From Marinifilum caeruleilacunae (GTDB lineage Bacteria > Bacteroidota > Bacteroidia > Bacteroidales > Marinifilaceae), in contig NZ_RZNH01000001.1 in NCBI RefSeq assembly GCF_013141825.1, forward strand, positions 186,001 to 250,000: a DNA stretch of 64,000 bases, in the 5' to 3' direction. Numbering within the stretch: position 1 is the first letter of the stretch; the number at the start of each line of letters is the position of its first letter. Both the position numbers and the translations under genes were made by a program. The notes below the pieces were generated by a model. That model worked only from the letters and a program-made list of their open reading frames with translations. It was not told where the DNA came from and did not search any database. This document shows positions 34,749 to 46,467 of the stretch, in pieces.

Positions 34749-34793
34749 TCATCATCTCACCATTCATCAAAGTGAATGGGTGGGCTATGATGA
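34749..34793 (+). promoter_or_regulatory. Long stem-loop before the TonB receptor start
   Basis: TCATCAT and CACCATTCA on the left pair with TGAATGGGTG and ATGATGA on the right, separated by a 6-nt loop with small internal bulges. The structure ends about 17 bp before the ATG at 34810. It could control translation or be part of an attenuator; no known riboswitch was recognised. Confidence 0.45.
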
Positions 34794-34809
34794 TAGCACA
34801 CACTTTTTT

Positions 34810-37161
34810 ATGAAAAATTTTATTTTAGCAATTGCCGTTATATTGTTTTCGGCACAATTCGTTTTAGGTCAGAAAAAACATAGCGATGCAGTAATCGTGG
34901 GACATGTAGTTTGCAACGACGAACACATTCCTTTTGTGAATGTAACCATTAAAGGAACCACAATTGGTACATCGACCGATGGAACAGGTCACTACCGATT
35001 GGTAAATTTGCCAGTTGGAAAACTAACAGTTGTAGTTTCGGGTTTGGGATACAAAACCAGCGAGAAAATAATTACAACCGAAGCTGATAAAACCATCGAA
35101 GTAAAATTTGAAATCGAAGAAGATGCATTAGGTATCGACGAGGTTGTGGTTACAGGCGATAAAGGTGCAAGCAAAAGAACCGAGTCTCCAGTAATTGTAA
35201 GCTCCTTGTCTCCTGCCCTGTTTTCGGTAAGTCAGTCGACCGTACTTAGCGAAAGTTTGAATTTTAGTCCTGGCTTACGAATGGAAACCAATTGTCAGAA
35301 TTGTGGTTTCAACCAGGTACGTATGAATGGTATGGAAGGGCCATATTCACAAATCCTGATCAATAGCCGCCCTATTTTTAGCGGATTGGCTGGTGTTTAC
35401 GGATTGGAATTGATCCCAACAAACATGATTGAAAAAGTAGAGGTTGTACGTGGTGGTGGTTCTGCCCTTTACGGTAGCAACGCCATTGCCGGTACCATTA
35501 ATATGATACTGAAAGATCCTTTGGTTGATTCTTACGAACTGGGAGCAAGTACGAGTCTTATTGGAGTTGGTGTAGACGGAGCTGATGATCCTGCATTGGA
35601 TTACAATGCAAATTTTAATGCATCGGTAGTTTCTGATGATTATAAAACAGGCTTATCGGTATATGGATTTTATCGCAACAAAGAAGCATTCGACGCCAAC
35701 AATGATGGTTTTAGCGAACTAACCGAGATCGACAACACAACAGTTGGAACACGCTTCTTTCACCGCTTTGGATTCAGAGGAAAACTAGCTGTTGATTTCT
35801 TTCACATCGACGAAAAACGAAGAGGAGGAAACAAACTAAGCTATTTGCCTCACATGGCTGATATTGCGGAGCAATTGGAGCATAAAATAACAACAACAGC
35901 AGTTTCCTACGACCAGTTCTTTAGAGAAGAAGATAAGCTATCTCTTTATGCCTCTGGTCAGAAGGTCGACAGAGCATCCTACTATGGTGTTGAGCGTTCA
36001 TTAGCTGATTATGGTCAAACCGATGATTTTACCTATAATGTAGGAGCTCAATATGATGCAAAATTCATGAACTCTTCATTGATTTTCGGTCTTGAAAATA
36101 CCCACTCATCTCTTGATGATAAAAAATTGGGTTACTACGATAAGGACCAGGATATCTATACCGATAATGTTACCATATCAGATCAAACCAGTAATACGGT
36201 AGGTTTATTTGCCCAGTATACTTACAAATTTGAGAAGCTTAAGTTATCATTGGGAGGTCGTTTCGATCACTACAGCATTAAAGACAAAGCTGCAGACAAG
36301 CAAGCTCATTCCGACAAATCGGGAAATGTTTTTAGTCCAAGAGTAAATGTTCTTTACGATATCTTGCCCGAATTGCAATTTAGAGTAAGCTATTCGCAAG
36401 GCTACAGGGCACCTCAAATTTTCGATGAAGACTTGCATATTGAAGCATCACAGGCAAGAAGGGTAATCCACAAAAATAGTGAAGACCTTAAGAAAGAAAC
36501 CAGTCATAGTTACATGACTTCATTGGACTACAACACCACAATTGGAAATACCAAAATTGGATTCCTAGTGGAAGGTTTTTACACAAAATTAAACGATGCA
36601 TTTGTTAAAGAATCATCTGATCCGGATGAAAACAATGTGGTAACTCGTCTACGTACAAATGCCGAAGATGGCGCTAAAGTATATGGTATCAATACTGAAT
36701 TAAGCATTTTCCCTTCAAGAGATCTTTCTATCGTTGCAGGTTTTACATCACAACGAAGCGAATATCAAAAACCACAGGAATTCGATACCAAAAGTTTTCT
36801 AAGAACACCCAATAACTATGGATTTATTACTGTAGATTGGGATTTTGCAGGCAACTGGTGTCTAAATGCAACTGGTAACTATACAGGAAAAATGTATGTT
36901 CCGTACTATGGAAATACCATTAGTGATCCTATAGCAGGAGAATTAAGAGAAAGTTCTTCCTTCTTCGATGTAGGTACTAAAATTGAATATACCACACAAC
37001 TAAATGGTGCAAGCGTAAAATTCTGGGGTGGTATTAAAAATATTTTTAATTCTTACCAGGACGACTTCGATAGAAATATCGATAGAGACCCTGGTTATAT
37101 TTATGGACCTGGAAGCCCAAGAGTTATTAGCTTCGGGGTTAAAATAGGTAACCTACTATAA
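34810..37161 (+). CDS. TonB-dependent receptor, probably metal-related
   Basis: The frame is open from 34780; ATG at 34810 starts a normal signal peptide (MKNFILAIAVILFSAQFVLG), giving 783 residues. After a CarboxypepD_reg-like domain, the plug contains METNCQNCGFNQVRMNGMEGPYSQ, with a CxxC pair typical of a large CirA/BtuB-like Bacteroidota group. It continues with ILINSRPIFSGLAGVYG and VEVVRGGGSALYGSNAIAG. The barrel ends at VISFGVKIGNLL. The His-rich small protein upstream suggests a metal or metal complex as cargo, but the substrate is unproven. It ends at a strong bidirectional terminator. Confidence 0.92.
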   Translation: MKNFILAIAVILFSAQFVLGQKKHSDAVIVGHVVCNDEHIPFVNVTIKGTTIGTSTDGTGHYRLVNLPVGKLTVVVSGLGYKTSEKIITTEADKTIEVKFEIEEDALGIDEVVVTGDKGASKRTESPVIVSSLSPALFSVSQSTVLSESLNFSPGLRMETNCQNCGFNQVRMNGMEGPYSQILINSRPIFSGLAGVYGLELIPTNMIEKVEVVRGGGSALYGSNAIAGTINMILKDPLVDSYELGASTSLIGVGVDGADDPALDYNANFNASVVSDDYKTGLSVYGFYRNKEAFDANNDGFSELTEIDNTTVGTRFFHRFGFRGKLAVDFFHIDEKRRGGNKLSYLPHMADIAEQLEHKITTTAVSYDQFFREEDKLSLYASGQKVDRASYYGVERSLADYGQTDDFTYNVGAQYDAKFMNSSLIFGLENTHSSLDDKKLGYYDKDQDIYTDNVTISDQTSNTVGLFAQYTYKFEKLKLSLGGRFDHYSIKDKAADKQAHSDKSGNVFSPRVNVLYDILPELQFRVSYSQGYRAPQIFDEDLHIEASQARRVIHKNSEDLKKETSHSYMTSLDYNTTIGNTKIGFLVEGFYTKLNDAFVKESSDPDENNVVTRLRTNAEDGAKVYGINTELSIFPSRDLSIVAGFTSQRSEYQKPQEFDTKSFLRTPNNYGFITVDWDFAGNWCLNATGNYTGKMYVPYYGNTISDPIAGELRESSSFFDVGTKIEYTTQLNGASVKFWGGIKNIFNSYQDDFDRNIDRDPGYIYGPGSPRVISFGVKIGNLL

Positions 37162-37174
37162 AATGAAGTAGAAC

Positions 37175-37208
37175 AAAAAAAAACCTCCTTATCAGGAGGT
37201 TTTTTTTA
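37175..37208. terminator. Bidirectional terminator
   Basis: A run of A, then AACCTCCT / AGGAGGTT, then eight T. It serves the TonB receptor (plus) and the LuxR gene (minus). Confidence 0.9.
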
Positions 37209-37222
37209 CTACAACACAAGCT

Positions 37223-37828
37223 TTACATTGCTTCTTCTGGTTTGATAATATTATTCATTAAAGCATAAACCGTTAAGCCTGAAATTGTTTTAATCCCAAG
37301 CTTACTGGTAATATTTTTACGATGCGTAATTACCGTATTAATCGAAATAAATAACTGATCTGCAATTTCTTTATTGGAACATCCTAAAGCAACTGCTTTA
37401 AGAACATCAATTTCCCGATCACTTAAGCCTCTCGAATCTTCGTCCTGAGAATCATCGGTCATAGGATCGTAGAAAAATTGTTGAAGTTTCTCAACAACAC
37501 TTTTTCTGCTGCTGGTTTGAGAAATAAAATAATCGAACATACATCTCTCACTTTGTTGTTTCCCGATCAAAATGGTTCGGCACATACATGTCGATTTTTT
37601 AACTCCTTCAAAACATTCCATTTTTTGCTTTTGCATGATATCTTCGCAAAGAATGAGAAAATTTGTCTGTGGTACATCTTTCAAAATACATTCCAACTCG
37701 TCGTAGCTATCCGCCTCATGCACTTCAGATTCCAATCCAATTACATTTAGGAGGGTTTTAACTCCAAGTCTTACCAAATATTGTTCCGAAGCAATTATAG
37801 TATGAACTTTTCTGTTTTCAATTTCCAT
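37223..37828 (-). CDS. LuxR-type regulator with degenerate, Cys-rich receiver domain
   Basis: The frame is open from 37924, but the first 32 codons lie within the upstream gene; ATG 37828 (MEIENRKVHTIIASEQYLV) gives 201 residues. The C-terminal LuxR HTH is clear (LSDREIDVLKAVALGCSNKEIADQLFISINTVITHRKNI). The N-terminal receiver has lost its active site: Ser14-Glu15 instead of the acidic pair, Cys61-Glu62 where the phosphorylated Asp should be, Gln104 instead of Lys. It has cysteines at 47, 61, 72, 81, 83 and 96. It overlaps the hemerythrin gene by 11 bp and is probably translationally coupled. Confidence 0.88.
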   Translation of the reverse strand: MEIENRKVHTIIASEQYLVRLGVKTLLNVIGLESEVHEADSYDELECILKDVPQTNFLILCEDIMQKQKMECFEGVKKSTCMCRTILIGKQQSERCMFDYFISQTSSRKSVVEKLQQFFYDPMTDDSQDEDSRGLSDREIDVLKAVALGCSNKEIADQLFISINTVITHRKNITSKLGIKTISGLTVYALMNNIIKPEEAM

Positions 37829-38558
37829 AATACTCCAAAACCTTTTTTTCCAACATTTTAACCTTTGGTATAAGCACCTTTTCTTCCATCCTAGTATGAT
37901 CTTCAATATCACACTCAAGTTCAAACAATTCTGTTAAAAGGTGTTCACAATCATCTTCACAATGCAATGGTGGTAAAAACCTGATAATTAGATTTTTCAA
38001 ATCGGCCAGTTTCACTTCTAGACTCTCGTGATTGCGTTCGTATACCTCAATCGGGTCATTCTTAATTTTATTTATGAGTTCCTGGCTGCAATTGTTTGTA
38101 CTCAATGCTCTCTCTAAATCAAGAACATACGGAAAAACACTTCTTTCCTCCTCTTTAAAATGATGCTCTACATCAACTTTATATTCTTCAAAAAATGTTT
38201 TGAGTAAACTGATATTTCTGCAATTCTCCTCTTGAGCTTCCTCTTCCATTTTTTTAATAAAAAGCTCAATATGTGGCACTTTAGACTTCAAATAGTATGT
38301 ATGGGTATTGGTCAGGTATTCAACCATAACCTCGGCATTAAAATCACTAAAATGTTTATCCGGAAAATAATCCGAATTGTGATAAGAATTCAATATTTCA
38401 AGAAAAAAGGGCACATTCACTTTTTTTTCTTCGCAGATTTCATTCACAGTTTTATTGCCAAAGCCTAACTTTATTCCAAACCTGTTAATCACAGGAAGCA
38501 GTTGATAATCTTTTAAAATGATCTCTGCCATTTTACTATGTCTTGTAAAAGCTATCAT
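37818..38558 (-). CDS. Hemerythrin-domain protein, YtfE/ScdA (RIC)-like
   Basis: This 246-residue protein (or 237 from an ATG at 38531) has a ScdA_N-like N-terminal domain and a hemerythrin four-helix bundle. Likely di-iron ligands are His86 or His96, His132/133, Glu137, His177, His221 and Glu225. The usual CC motif of the ScdA N-terminal domain is absent (FGIKLGFGNKTVNEIC). RIC proteins help repair iron-sulfur clusters or respond to nitric oxide and oxygen. Overlap with the LuxR gene suggests a sensor-regulator pair. Confidence 0.88.
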   Translation of the reverse strand: MIAFTRHSKMAEIILKDYQLLPVINRFGIKLGFGNKTVNEICEEKKVNVPFFLEILNSYHNSDYFPDKHFSDFNAEVMVEYLTNTHTYYLKSKVPHIELFIKKMEEEAQEENCRNISLLKTFFEEYKVDVEHHFKEEERSVFPYVLDLERALSTNNCSQELINKIKNDPIEVYERNHESLEVKLADLKNLIIRFLPPLHCEDDCEHLLTELFELECDIEDHTRMEEKVLIPKVKMLEKKVLEYYGN

Positions 38559-38718
38559 TCACATTTGTTTTGTTAATTTGATATTTGAGTTGCAGGAAAT
38601 CAGTTATTCAACAAGATATCTTCTGATCAATTAAAAATAGATGATTCCTGGCAGCTCCTACAAAATTAACTTATCAATATGCAGAATGAAATCCCAATAT
38701 GTTATGATTTTTATAAAC

Positions 38719-38747
38719 AAAAAGGCCTTCCAAACGGAAGGCCTTTT
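38719..38747 (-). terminator. Terminator of isocitrate dehydrogenase
   Basis: AAAAGGCCTTCC and GGAAGGCCTTTT form a 12-bp stem with a 4-nt loop, followed by T on the minus strand. Confidence 0.88.
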
Positions 38748-38770
38748 ATATATAATCACCTAATAATAGA

Positions 38771-41017
<2,247 letters not shown>

Positions 41018-41158
41018 TTAATTAAAAATAGTCTGTTTAATTCTTCCGTTAGAATTAAGCACAATTCAAACTTGGGATAAACATATATATTTTTTTAATT
41101 CCCCAATTTAAAAGAGCTTATTTTTTAACGATTTTTTTCTTTAATTATAATCATCTGT

Positions 41159-41194
41159 AAATAAGGCTCATGAACAAATTCATGAGCCTTATTT
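41159..41194 (-). terminator. Terminator of dnaX
   Basis: ATAAGGCTCATGA and TCATGAGCCTTAT form a perfect 13-bp stem with 6-nt loop, ending in T on both sides. It follows the dnaX stop by about 40 bp. Confidence 0.85.
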
Positions 41195-41233
41195 AGTCTA
41201 TATTCCATATGCTTTATAACCTATTTTGCATTT

Positions 41234-43015
41234 CTACTCGAAATCGAGGGCCAATTTTTTCTTGAGCAATGCTAAAGACGGATTTTTTTCGGATAATATT
41301 CTTAAAATATCAGTCTCGTTGTACACCTTTTTTGTGCTTTGCGTTTGCTCCAATCTTGTAAATAATTCCACCTTTGGATTTGTGAAAATTCGACGCAAAT
41401 AATTCTCAAGTTCCAATTTCAGATTGTTGATATCCTCCAACTGTAGATTATTAAAAGTTTTAATCAGAACCTTCGATTCCTTAATTACGATTTCGACGGT
41501 AGAAAGTGAGATTCTTATTCTCTCGTCCTTTTTCTTTATTCTTGCAAACTCTTTCAGTTGTCCTAAAACCCCGACATTGGTAAATTCAAATACCTTTTCG
41601 CTCGTAGCAACACCCGAGGAAGTATCCATTTTATCTGCTGGCTTCGAATCAACTTTTGGTCGCTGAATTCCTGTTTGTAATGCTTGCTTGATTGATACGG
41701 TAGGTGAGTATGAATTTCTACTCACTCCTGCATTTACCACCTTCTTCTTTGCTGATTTCTCAGCTTGATTATTTGCATTCTCTTTTATAGTGGCTGATAC
41801 AGTGGCAGCAGGCTGACCATTTTTAGCCTGCGTATTTTGTGTTGGAGCAAGGCTTCTGCCCTCAACTAATATCTTTAATAGCTTCTTGCTGTTTTTTTTT
41901 AGGTTAGTTCCTTTTTTTTTTGATTCAATTATCTGGGACAATTGAATTAAACTAAGCTCTATTAATAAGCGTGGATTCTGACTGGATTTATAAGCAACAT
42001 CGCATTGGTTTAATATGCCGAGCGATTCGTAGAGAAAATCGACAGGACATTTCTTGGCCTGATCGACATATTTTTGTTTGACACTATCGCTCACTTCAAG
42101 CAATTGAATCGTGGCCTGGTCTTTTCCAACCAAAACATCACGTATGTGGGCACTCAAACCTCCAATAAAGTGATGACCATCGAATCCTTTTTCGAATATC
42201 TCGTTCAGCATTATCAATACATCGGTAACTTTTCCTTCTAATGCTGCATCAACAATTCTAAAATAGTAATCGTAATCCAATACATTCAAATTCTGAATTA
42301 CATTTTCGAAAGAGATTTCTTTTCCCGAAAAGCTTACAATCTGGTCGAAAATCGATAAGGCATCGCGCATGGCACCATCGGCTTTCATTCCAATTACGTT
42401 TAAAGCTTCTTCGTCGATGTTTACCGATTCTTTCTCAGCAATGTTTTTAAGATGCTTCACTGCATCTTCAACTTTAATTCTGCTGAAATCGAAAATCTGG
42501 CAACGAGATAAAATTGTAGGTAAAATTTTATGTTTCTCCGTAGTTGCCAACACAAATATTGCGTGTGCTGGTGGTTCTTCCAATGTTTTCAGGAAAGCAT
42601 TAAAAGCCGATGCCGATAACATGTGAACCTCGTCGATGATATAAATGCTGTAACTTCCAATTTGAGGTGGTATTCTTACCTGGTCAATTAGTGTACGGAT
42701 ATCATCAACAGAGTTGTTCGAAGCAGCATCCAGTTCGTGAATATTGTAGGAACGGTTTTCGTTAAACGCCTTACAGGATTCACATTCGTTGCATGCTTCA
42801 AAATCGGAACTAATATTGGAACAGTTTATTGTTTTTGCAAAGATTCGTGCACAGGAAGTTTTACCAACACCACGCGGACCACAAAACAAATAGGCGTGCG
42901 CCAAATGATTGTTTTTAATAGCATTCTTTAAGGTTACGGTAATAGACTCCTGACCTACAACTGTTGAAAAAGTTGAGGGACGATATTTACGAGCTGAAAC
43001 AATAAAATTCTCCAT
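41234..43015 (-). CDS. dnaX: DNA polymerase III subunit gamma/tau
   Basis: This 593-residue clamp-loader ATPase starts with VSARKYRPSTFSTVVGQE. Walker A is GPRGVGKTS at 46-54, the zinc module uses Cys65, Cys75, Cys78 and Cys81, and the Walker B/DEAD-like motif is IIDEVHMLSASAFNAFLKTLEEPP. Domain III follows to about residue 360. The rest is a low-complexity linker and a tau-specific tail (RISLSTVEIVIKESK). It loads the sliding clamp in DNA replication. A poly-Lys/Asn region around residue 385 is A/T-rich; whether programmed frameshifting yields gamma here was not tested. Confidence 0.96.
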   Translation of the reverse strand: MENFIVSARKYRPSTFSTVVGQESITVTLKNAIKNNHLAHAYLFCGPRGVGKTSCARIFAKTINCSNISSDFEACNECESCKAFNENRSYNIHELDAASNNSVDDIRTLIDQVRIPPQIGSYSIYIIDEVHMLSASAFNAFLKTLEEPPAHAIFVLATTEKHKILPTILSRCQIFDFSRIKVEDAVKHLKNIAEKESVNIDEEALNVIGMKADGAMRDALSIFDQIVSFSGKEISFENVIQNLNVLDYDYYFRIVDAALEGKVTDVLIMLNEIFEKGFDGHHFIGGLSAHIRDVLVGKDQATIQLLEVSDSVKQKYVDQAKKCPVDFLYESLGILNQCDVAYKSSQNPRLLIELSLIQLSQIIESKKKGTNLKKNSKKLLKILVEGRSLAPTQNTQAKNGQPAATVSATIKENANNQAEKSAKKKVVNAGVSRNSYSPTVSIKQALQTGIQRPKVDSKPADKMDTSSGVATSEKVFEFTNVGVLGQLKEFARIKKKDERIRISLSTVEIVIKESKVLIKTFNNLQLEDINNLKLELENYLRRIFTNPKVELFTRLEQTQSTKKVYNETDILRILSEKNPSLALLKKKLALDFE

Positions 43016-43174
43016 ATATATAATAAAACCTTAGCAGGTCGATTTTCTTTTTTCGAATTTCAAATATACAGAATCAATACCAATATAACATCACGAAAGT
43101 GCGAAGAATTTACAAGCAATTTTGCAGGTATTTTCTTATGTCCGACAGGCCAATATTTTAGCCAATCAAGACAT

Positions 43175-43209
43175 CAAAAAAAGACTTCCGAATCAATTGA
43201 AAGTCTTTC
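43175..43209 (-). terminator. Terminator of the RelA/SpoT gene
   Basis: On the minus strand AAAGACTT pairs with AAGTCTTT over a 13-nt loop, followed by seven T. Confidence 0.7.
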
Positions 43210-43237
43210 TGTTTGTATTGTATATTACTGTTTGATT

Positions 43238-45433
43238 TTATGCTACTGTATCGTAACGAGATACACGATGAACACCTTTTATGCGTCGTAGTTTTACCAT
43301 CAAAGTATTTAAGTGTTCAATATTTGAAACTACTACAGTTAGGTTTCCTTCAAAACTTCCTGCATTGGTTTCTACCGATATGGATCTCATCTGTACTCTT
43401 AAATCTTTACTGATTACCTCAGAGATATTGGTCACCATGCCCAATTCGTCATCGCCGGTAATATGAAGCACTGCCTGGTAGGAAGCAGCTCCTTTTTCTG
43501 TCCAGTTGGCCTTTACCACACGATATGGATACCTGCTCATCATCTCTTTTGCATTCGAACAGCCCACACGGTGAATACGGATCCCTTTTCCAATGGTAAT
43601 AAAACCGAAAATATCATCTCCAAAAATCGGGTTACAACATTTCGAAAGTGTATAATCCACATTGGCAATGTTCTGATCCACAATCAACACATCCTCACCA
43701 GCAGTCTGTTTGGTTCTGGATGTATAATCCGGCATGTCTTCCGGAGCCTTTTCCTCAACTACTTCTTCTCTGGTTAAAATCTCTTTTATTTCCGATAAAT
43801 CGTGCAATTCGGTGGCAATACCATAATACAAATCCACAGCAAGTTTGTATTTGTATTCGCTCATTAACTTACGGATATTTTCATCGCAAAATTCAATCTT
43901 CCAGTTCTTCATTCGACGCTTTAAGGTCTCTTTACCCAAATCGGCTTCCTTAAGCATCTCCTCTTTCATCGACTGGCGAATTTTGTTCTTAGCCTTTGTC
44001 GTTACCACAAAGTTTAACCAGTCCGATTTTGGTTTCTGAGTATTGGAAGTGGTTATGGCAACCTGGTCACCATTTTTCAACTCCTGTCGAATGGAAACAT
44101 TTCTTTGGTTCACCGTACCGCCAATACATTTCCCTCCCAAATCGGAATGTATCGAATAGGCAAAATCAAGTAAGGTAGCTCCCAATGGCAACTGTTTTAA
44201 ATCGCCTTTAGGTGTAAATACATAAATTTCCTTATTGTATAAATCCGCCTTAAACTTATCAATTAAGTCAATAGAATCACTCTCTTGGCTTTCAAGCACT
44301 TCTCGAATATCCTGCAGCCAATTATCAAGACCTCCTTCACCTTTTCCTCCCTTGTATTTCCAGTGAGCAGCAAAACCCTGCTCTGCAATTCTGTTCATTC
44401 GCTTGGAACGAATCTGCACCTCTACCCACCTGTTATCCTGACCTAAGACAGTTGTGTGCAAAGATTCATATCCATTGGATTTTGGAATGGTAATCCAATC
44501 GCGCAAGCGCTCCGGATTTGGCCTGTATAAATCACTCACAGCAGAATACACTTTCCAGCATTCCGACTTCTCCTTCTTAGCCGAAGCTTTCAGGATAATT
44601 CGGATCGCAAAGATGTCATAAACCTCTTCGAACTCAACCTGCTTCTTTTTCATTTTATTCAAAATAGAAGCAATGGTTTTTGTTCTTGCCTTAATCTTGT
44701 ATTTTAAACCGAGTTGGTCCAACTCATTTTTAATTGGATCTACAAAATCATGAATGAACTTCTCACGTTCTTCTTCCGAATCTTTCAGTTTCTGAACAAT
44801 TTCAAAGTAAATATCGGGTTGAAGGTAACGCAGGGCCAAATCTTCCATATCCGATTTTACATTGTACATTCCTAAACGGTGTGCCAATGGGATATACAAG
44901 AATTCTATTTCTTTGGCCAATGCTGTTTGTTCTTTCTTCGACTTGTGCTCCATATTTCTCAAGTGGAACAGTCGATCGGCCAGGATGATTAACACAACTC
45001 GTACATCATCGGCGAAACTGAGCAAGAGCTTTCTAAAATTCTCGGTATGCTGGGTAAGGTTTTGATTGTATACACTGGTTACTTTTACCAGTCCTGAAAT
45101 GATTTGCGATACTTTAGGACCAAATAGTTCTGTAATTTCATCGATATTAACATGTTCTTTTTGAACGATATCATAAAGAAGAGCACAAATTACCGATGTA
45201 CGTCCCAAACCAAGTTCTTCCACTACGATTTGAGCCACCGATAAGGATCGGTAAATGGCAGGGTCGCCATTACTTCTTCTTTCTCCTTCGTGGTCTTGGA
45301 GGCTTAAGTCAAATGCTTTTCGTACCAGTTTGATATCTGCCCTGGTCACAATATTTTTACAGGTCTTAAGTAGGTGTTTATACCTTTGTAATATTTGCCT
45401 TCTTTCTTCTTCTTCCCTATTTAATTCTGTCAT
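43238..45433 (-). CDS. RelA/SpoT homolog with inactive hydrolase domain
   Basis: This 731-residue long RSH protein makes (p)ppGpp. The synthetase domain is intact (YDIFAIRII; RDWITIPKSNGYESLHTTV), followed by TGS (IYVFTPKGDLKQLP), zinc-finger/helical (LSKCCNPIFGDD; HRVGCSNA) and ACT domains. The hydrolase HD site is destroyed: the His of HD is Tyr87 (LLYD), the ED pair is Gln91-Lys92, the first metal His is Arg62, and the Asn after ADRL is His157. It should therefore act as a RelA-type synthetase only, and a second RSH or SAH must hydrolyse (p)ppGpp elsewhere in the genome. Confidence 0.94.
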   Translation of the reverse strand: MTELNREEEERRQILQRYKHLLKTCKNIVTRADIKLVRKAFDLSLQDHEGERRSNGDPAIYRSLSVAQIVVEELGLGRTSVICALLYDIVQKEHVNIDEITELFGPKVSQIISGLVKVTSVYNQNLTQHTENFRKLLLSFADDVRVVLIILADRLFHLRNMEHKSKKEQTALAKEIEFLYIPLAHRLGMYNVKSDMEDLALRYLQPDIYFEIVQKLKDSEEEREKFIHDFVDPIKNELDQLGLKYKIKARTKTIASILNKMKKKQVEFEEVYDIFAIRIILKASAKKEKSECWKVYSAVSDLYRPNPERLRDWITIPKSNGYESLHTTVLGQDNRWVEVQIRSKRMNRIAEQGFAAHWKYKGGKGEGGLDNWLQDIREVLESQESDSIDLIDKFKADLYNKEIYVFTPKGDLKQLPLGATLLDFAYSIHSDLGGKCIGGTVNQRNVSIRQELKNGDQVAITTSNTQKPKSDWLNFVVTTKAKNKIRQSMKEEMLKEADLGKETLKRRMKNWKIEFCDENIRKLMSEYKYKLAVDLYYGIATELHDLSEIKEILTREEVVEEKAPEDMPDYTSRTKQTAGEDVLIVDQNIANVDYTLSKCCNPIFGDDIFGFITIGKGIRIHRVGCSNAKEMMSRYPYRVVKANWTEKGAASYQAVLHITGDDELGMVTNISEVISKDLRVQMRSISVETNAGSFEGNLTVVVSNIEHLNTLMVKLRRIKGVHRVSRYDTVA

Positions 45434-45748
45434 AACTTTCTCACTTCATCAAGAGATTTACACATAACGGCATGCAACTAAAAATTCGATTTAAGTCCTG
45501 CTTCTGTTTATTAAGAATTTATTATTCCTTCAGCTTTTTAAAGCTCAATAAAAGTATAAAAGCTATTAAAAACAGACAAGAAGATTAATACTTTTTAACG
45601 TATTTAAAGCAATATAGAATTTACGAAAAAATAATTAAACTAGTGTGCTCATCTCATTATCAATTCATTGCTAAATTCTTGCAAATTGAGTATAAAAAAC
45701 TGCACGGATTTCTTAAATTTGTTAGCTCAGCATAAGAATAAACAGCAA

Positions 45749-46456
45749 ATGAACTCTGGCAAATTGCAGAAAATACTCTTCACCCGACAGCTTTCCGATA
45801 AGCACTACGATTTCGGTAAAAAACTGGGATTATCTATAGAAGATTATCCTTTTATAGAGATAGAGATAAAGCATTTGCATGATGAAGAAATTAGAGCAAT
45901 TGAACAAGATCGAAATGCATCCTGGATTTTCACCAGCAAAAATGCTGTACAAAGTCTCGTTGATTCTCTCGCCAACCTGTCGGATTTTACCGATAGGAAA
46001 TGCTTCGCTGTAGGAGAAAAAACGGCAGAAACATTACGAAACTACAATTTCGAAGTAATTGTTCCTGATAGCCATAATGCCCTCTCGTTAGTAGATCGAT
46101 TGGCAAATGAATCAGCAAACACATCTTACTTTTACTTTTCGGGAAATATGCGCCGAAAAACCATTAGCAATTTTTTCCTGGAAAATGACATCCATTATCG
46201 CGAAGTGGAATGCTACAAAACCAATCTCATTCAACCCGATCTGGATCATCTTGATTTTGATGCTGTCTGTTTTTGCAGTCCAAGTGCAGTGCTTAGTTTC
46301 TTCTCAAAATATCAGTTAAAAGAAGAAATTCCATGCATTGCCATTGGTAACACAACGGCCGTTAAGCTTCTGGATTATAGCGAAAATGTGGCTATGTCTG
46401 AAAAGACCAATATTTATTCTATGCTTGAAATTTGTAACGAATATTTAAATATTTAA
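45749..46456 (+). CDS. hemD: Uroporphyrinogen-III synthase
   Basis: The frame is open from 45668; ATG at 45749 ([16 protein letters not shown]) gives 235 residues, the usual size. The bilobal pattern is seen in [69 protein letters not shown] and [18 protein letters not shown], then [17 protein letters not shown]. It closes hydroxymethylbilane to uroporphyrinogen III. The protein family is poorly conserved, but the hemL gene 11 bp downstream supports the call. Confidence 0.92.
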   Translation: MNSGKLQKILFTRQLSDKHYDFGKKLGLSIEDYPFIEIEIKHLHDEEIRAIEQDRNASWIFTSKNAVQSLVDSLANLSDFTDRKCFAVGEKTAETLRNYNFEVIVPDSHNALSLVDRLANESANTSYFYFSGNMRRKTISNFFLENDIHYREVECYKTNLIQPDLDHLDFDAVCFCSPSAVLSFFSKYQLKEEIPCIAIGNTTAVKLLDYSENVAMSEKTNIYSMLEICNEYLNI

Positions 46457-46467
46457 AACCATACACT

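Noticed and set aside
41880-41930. A/T-rich Lys/Asn tract in dnaX as a programmed frameshift site
   Set aside because: A run of A codons exists, but the surrounding signals (upstream Shine-Dalgarno-like element and downstream stem) were not convincing, so no frameshift is claimed.
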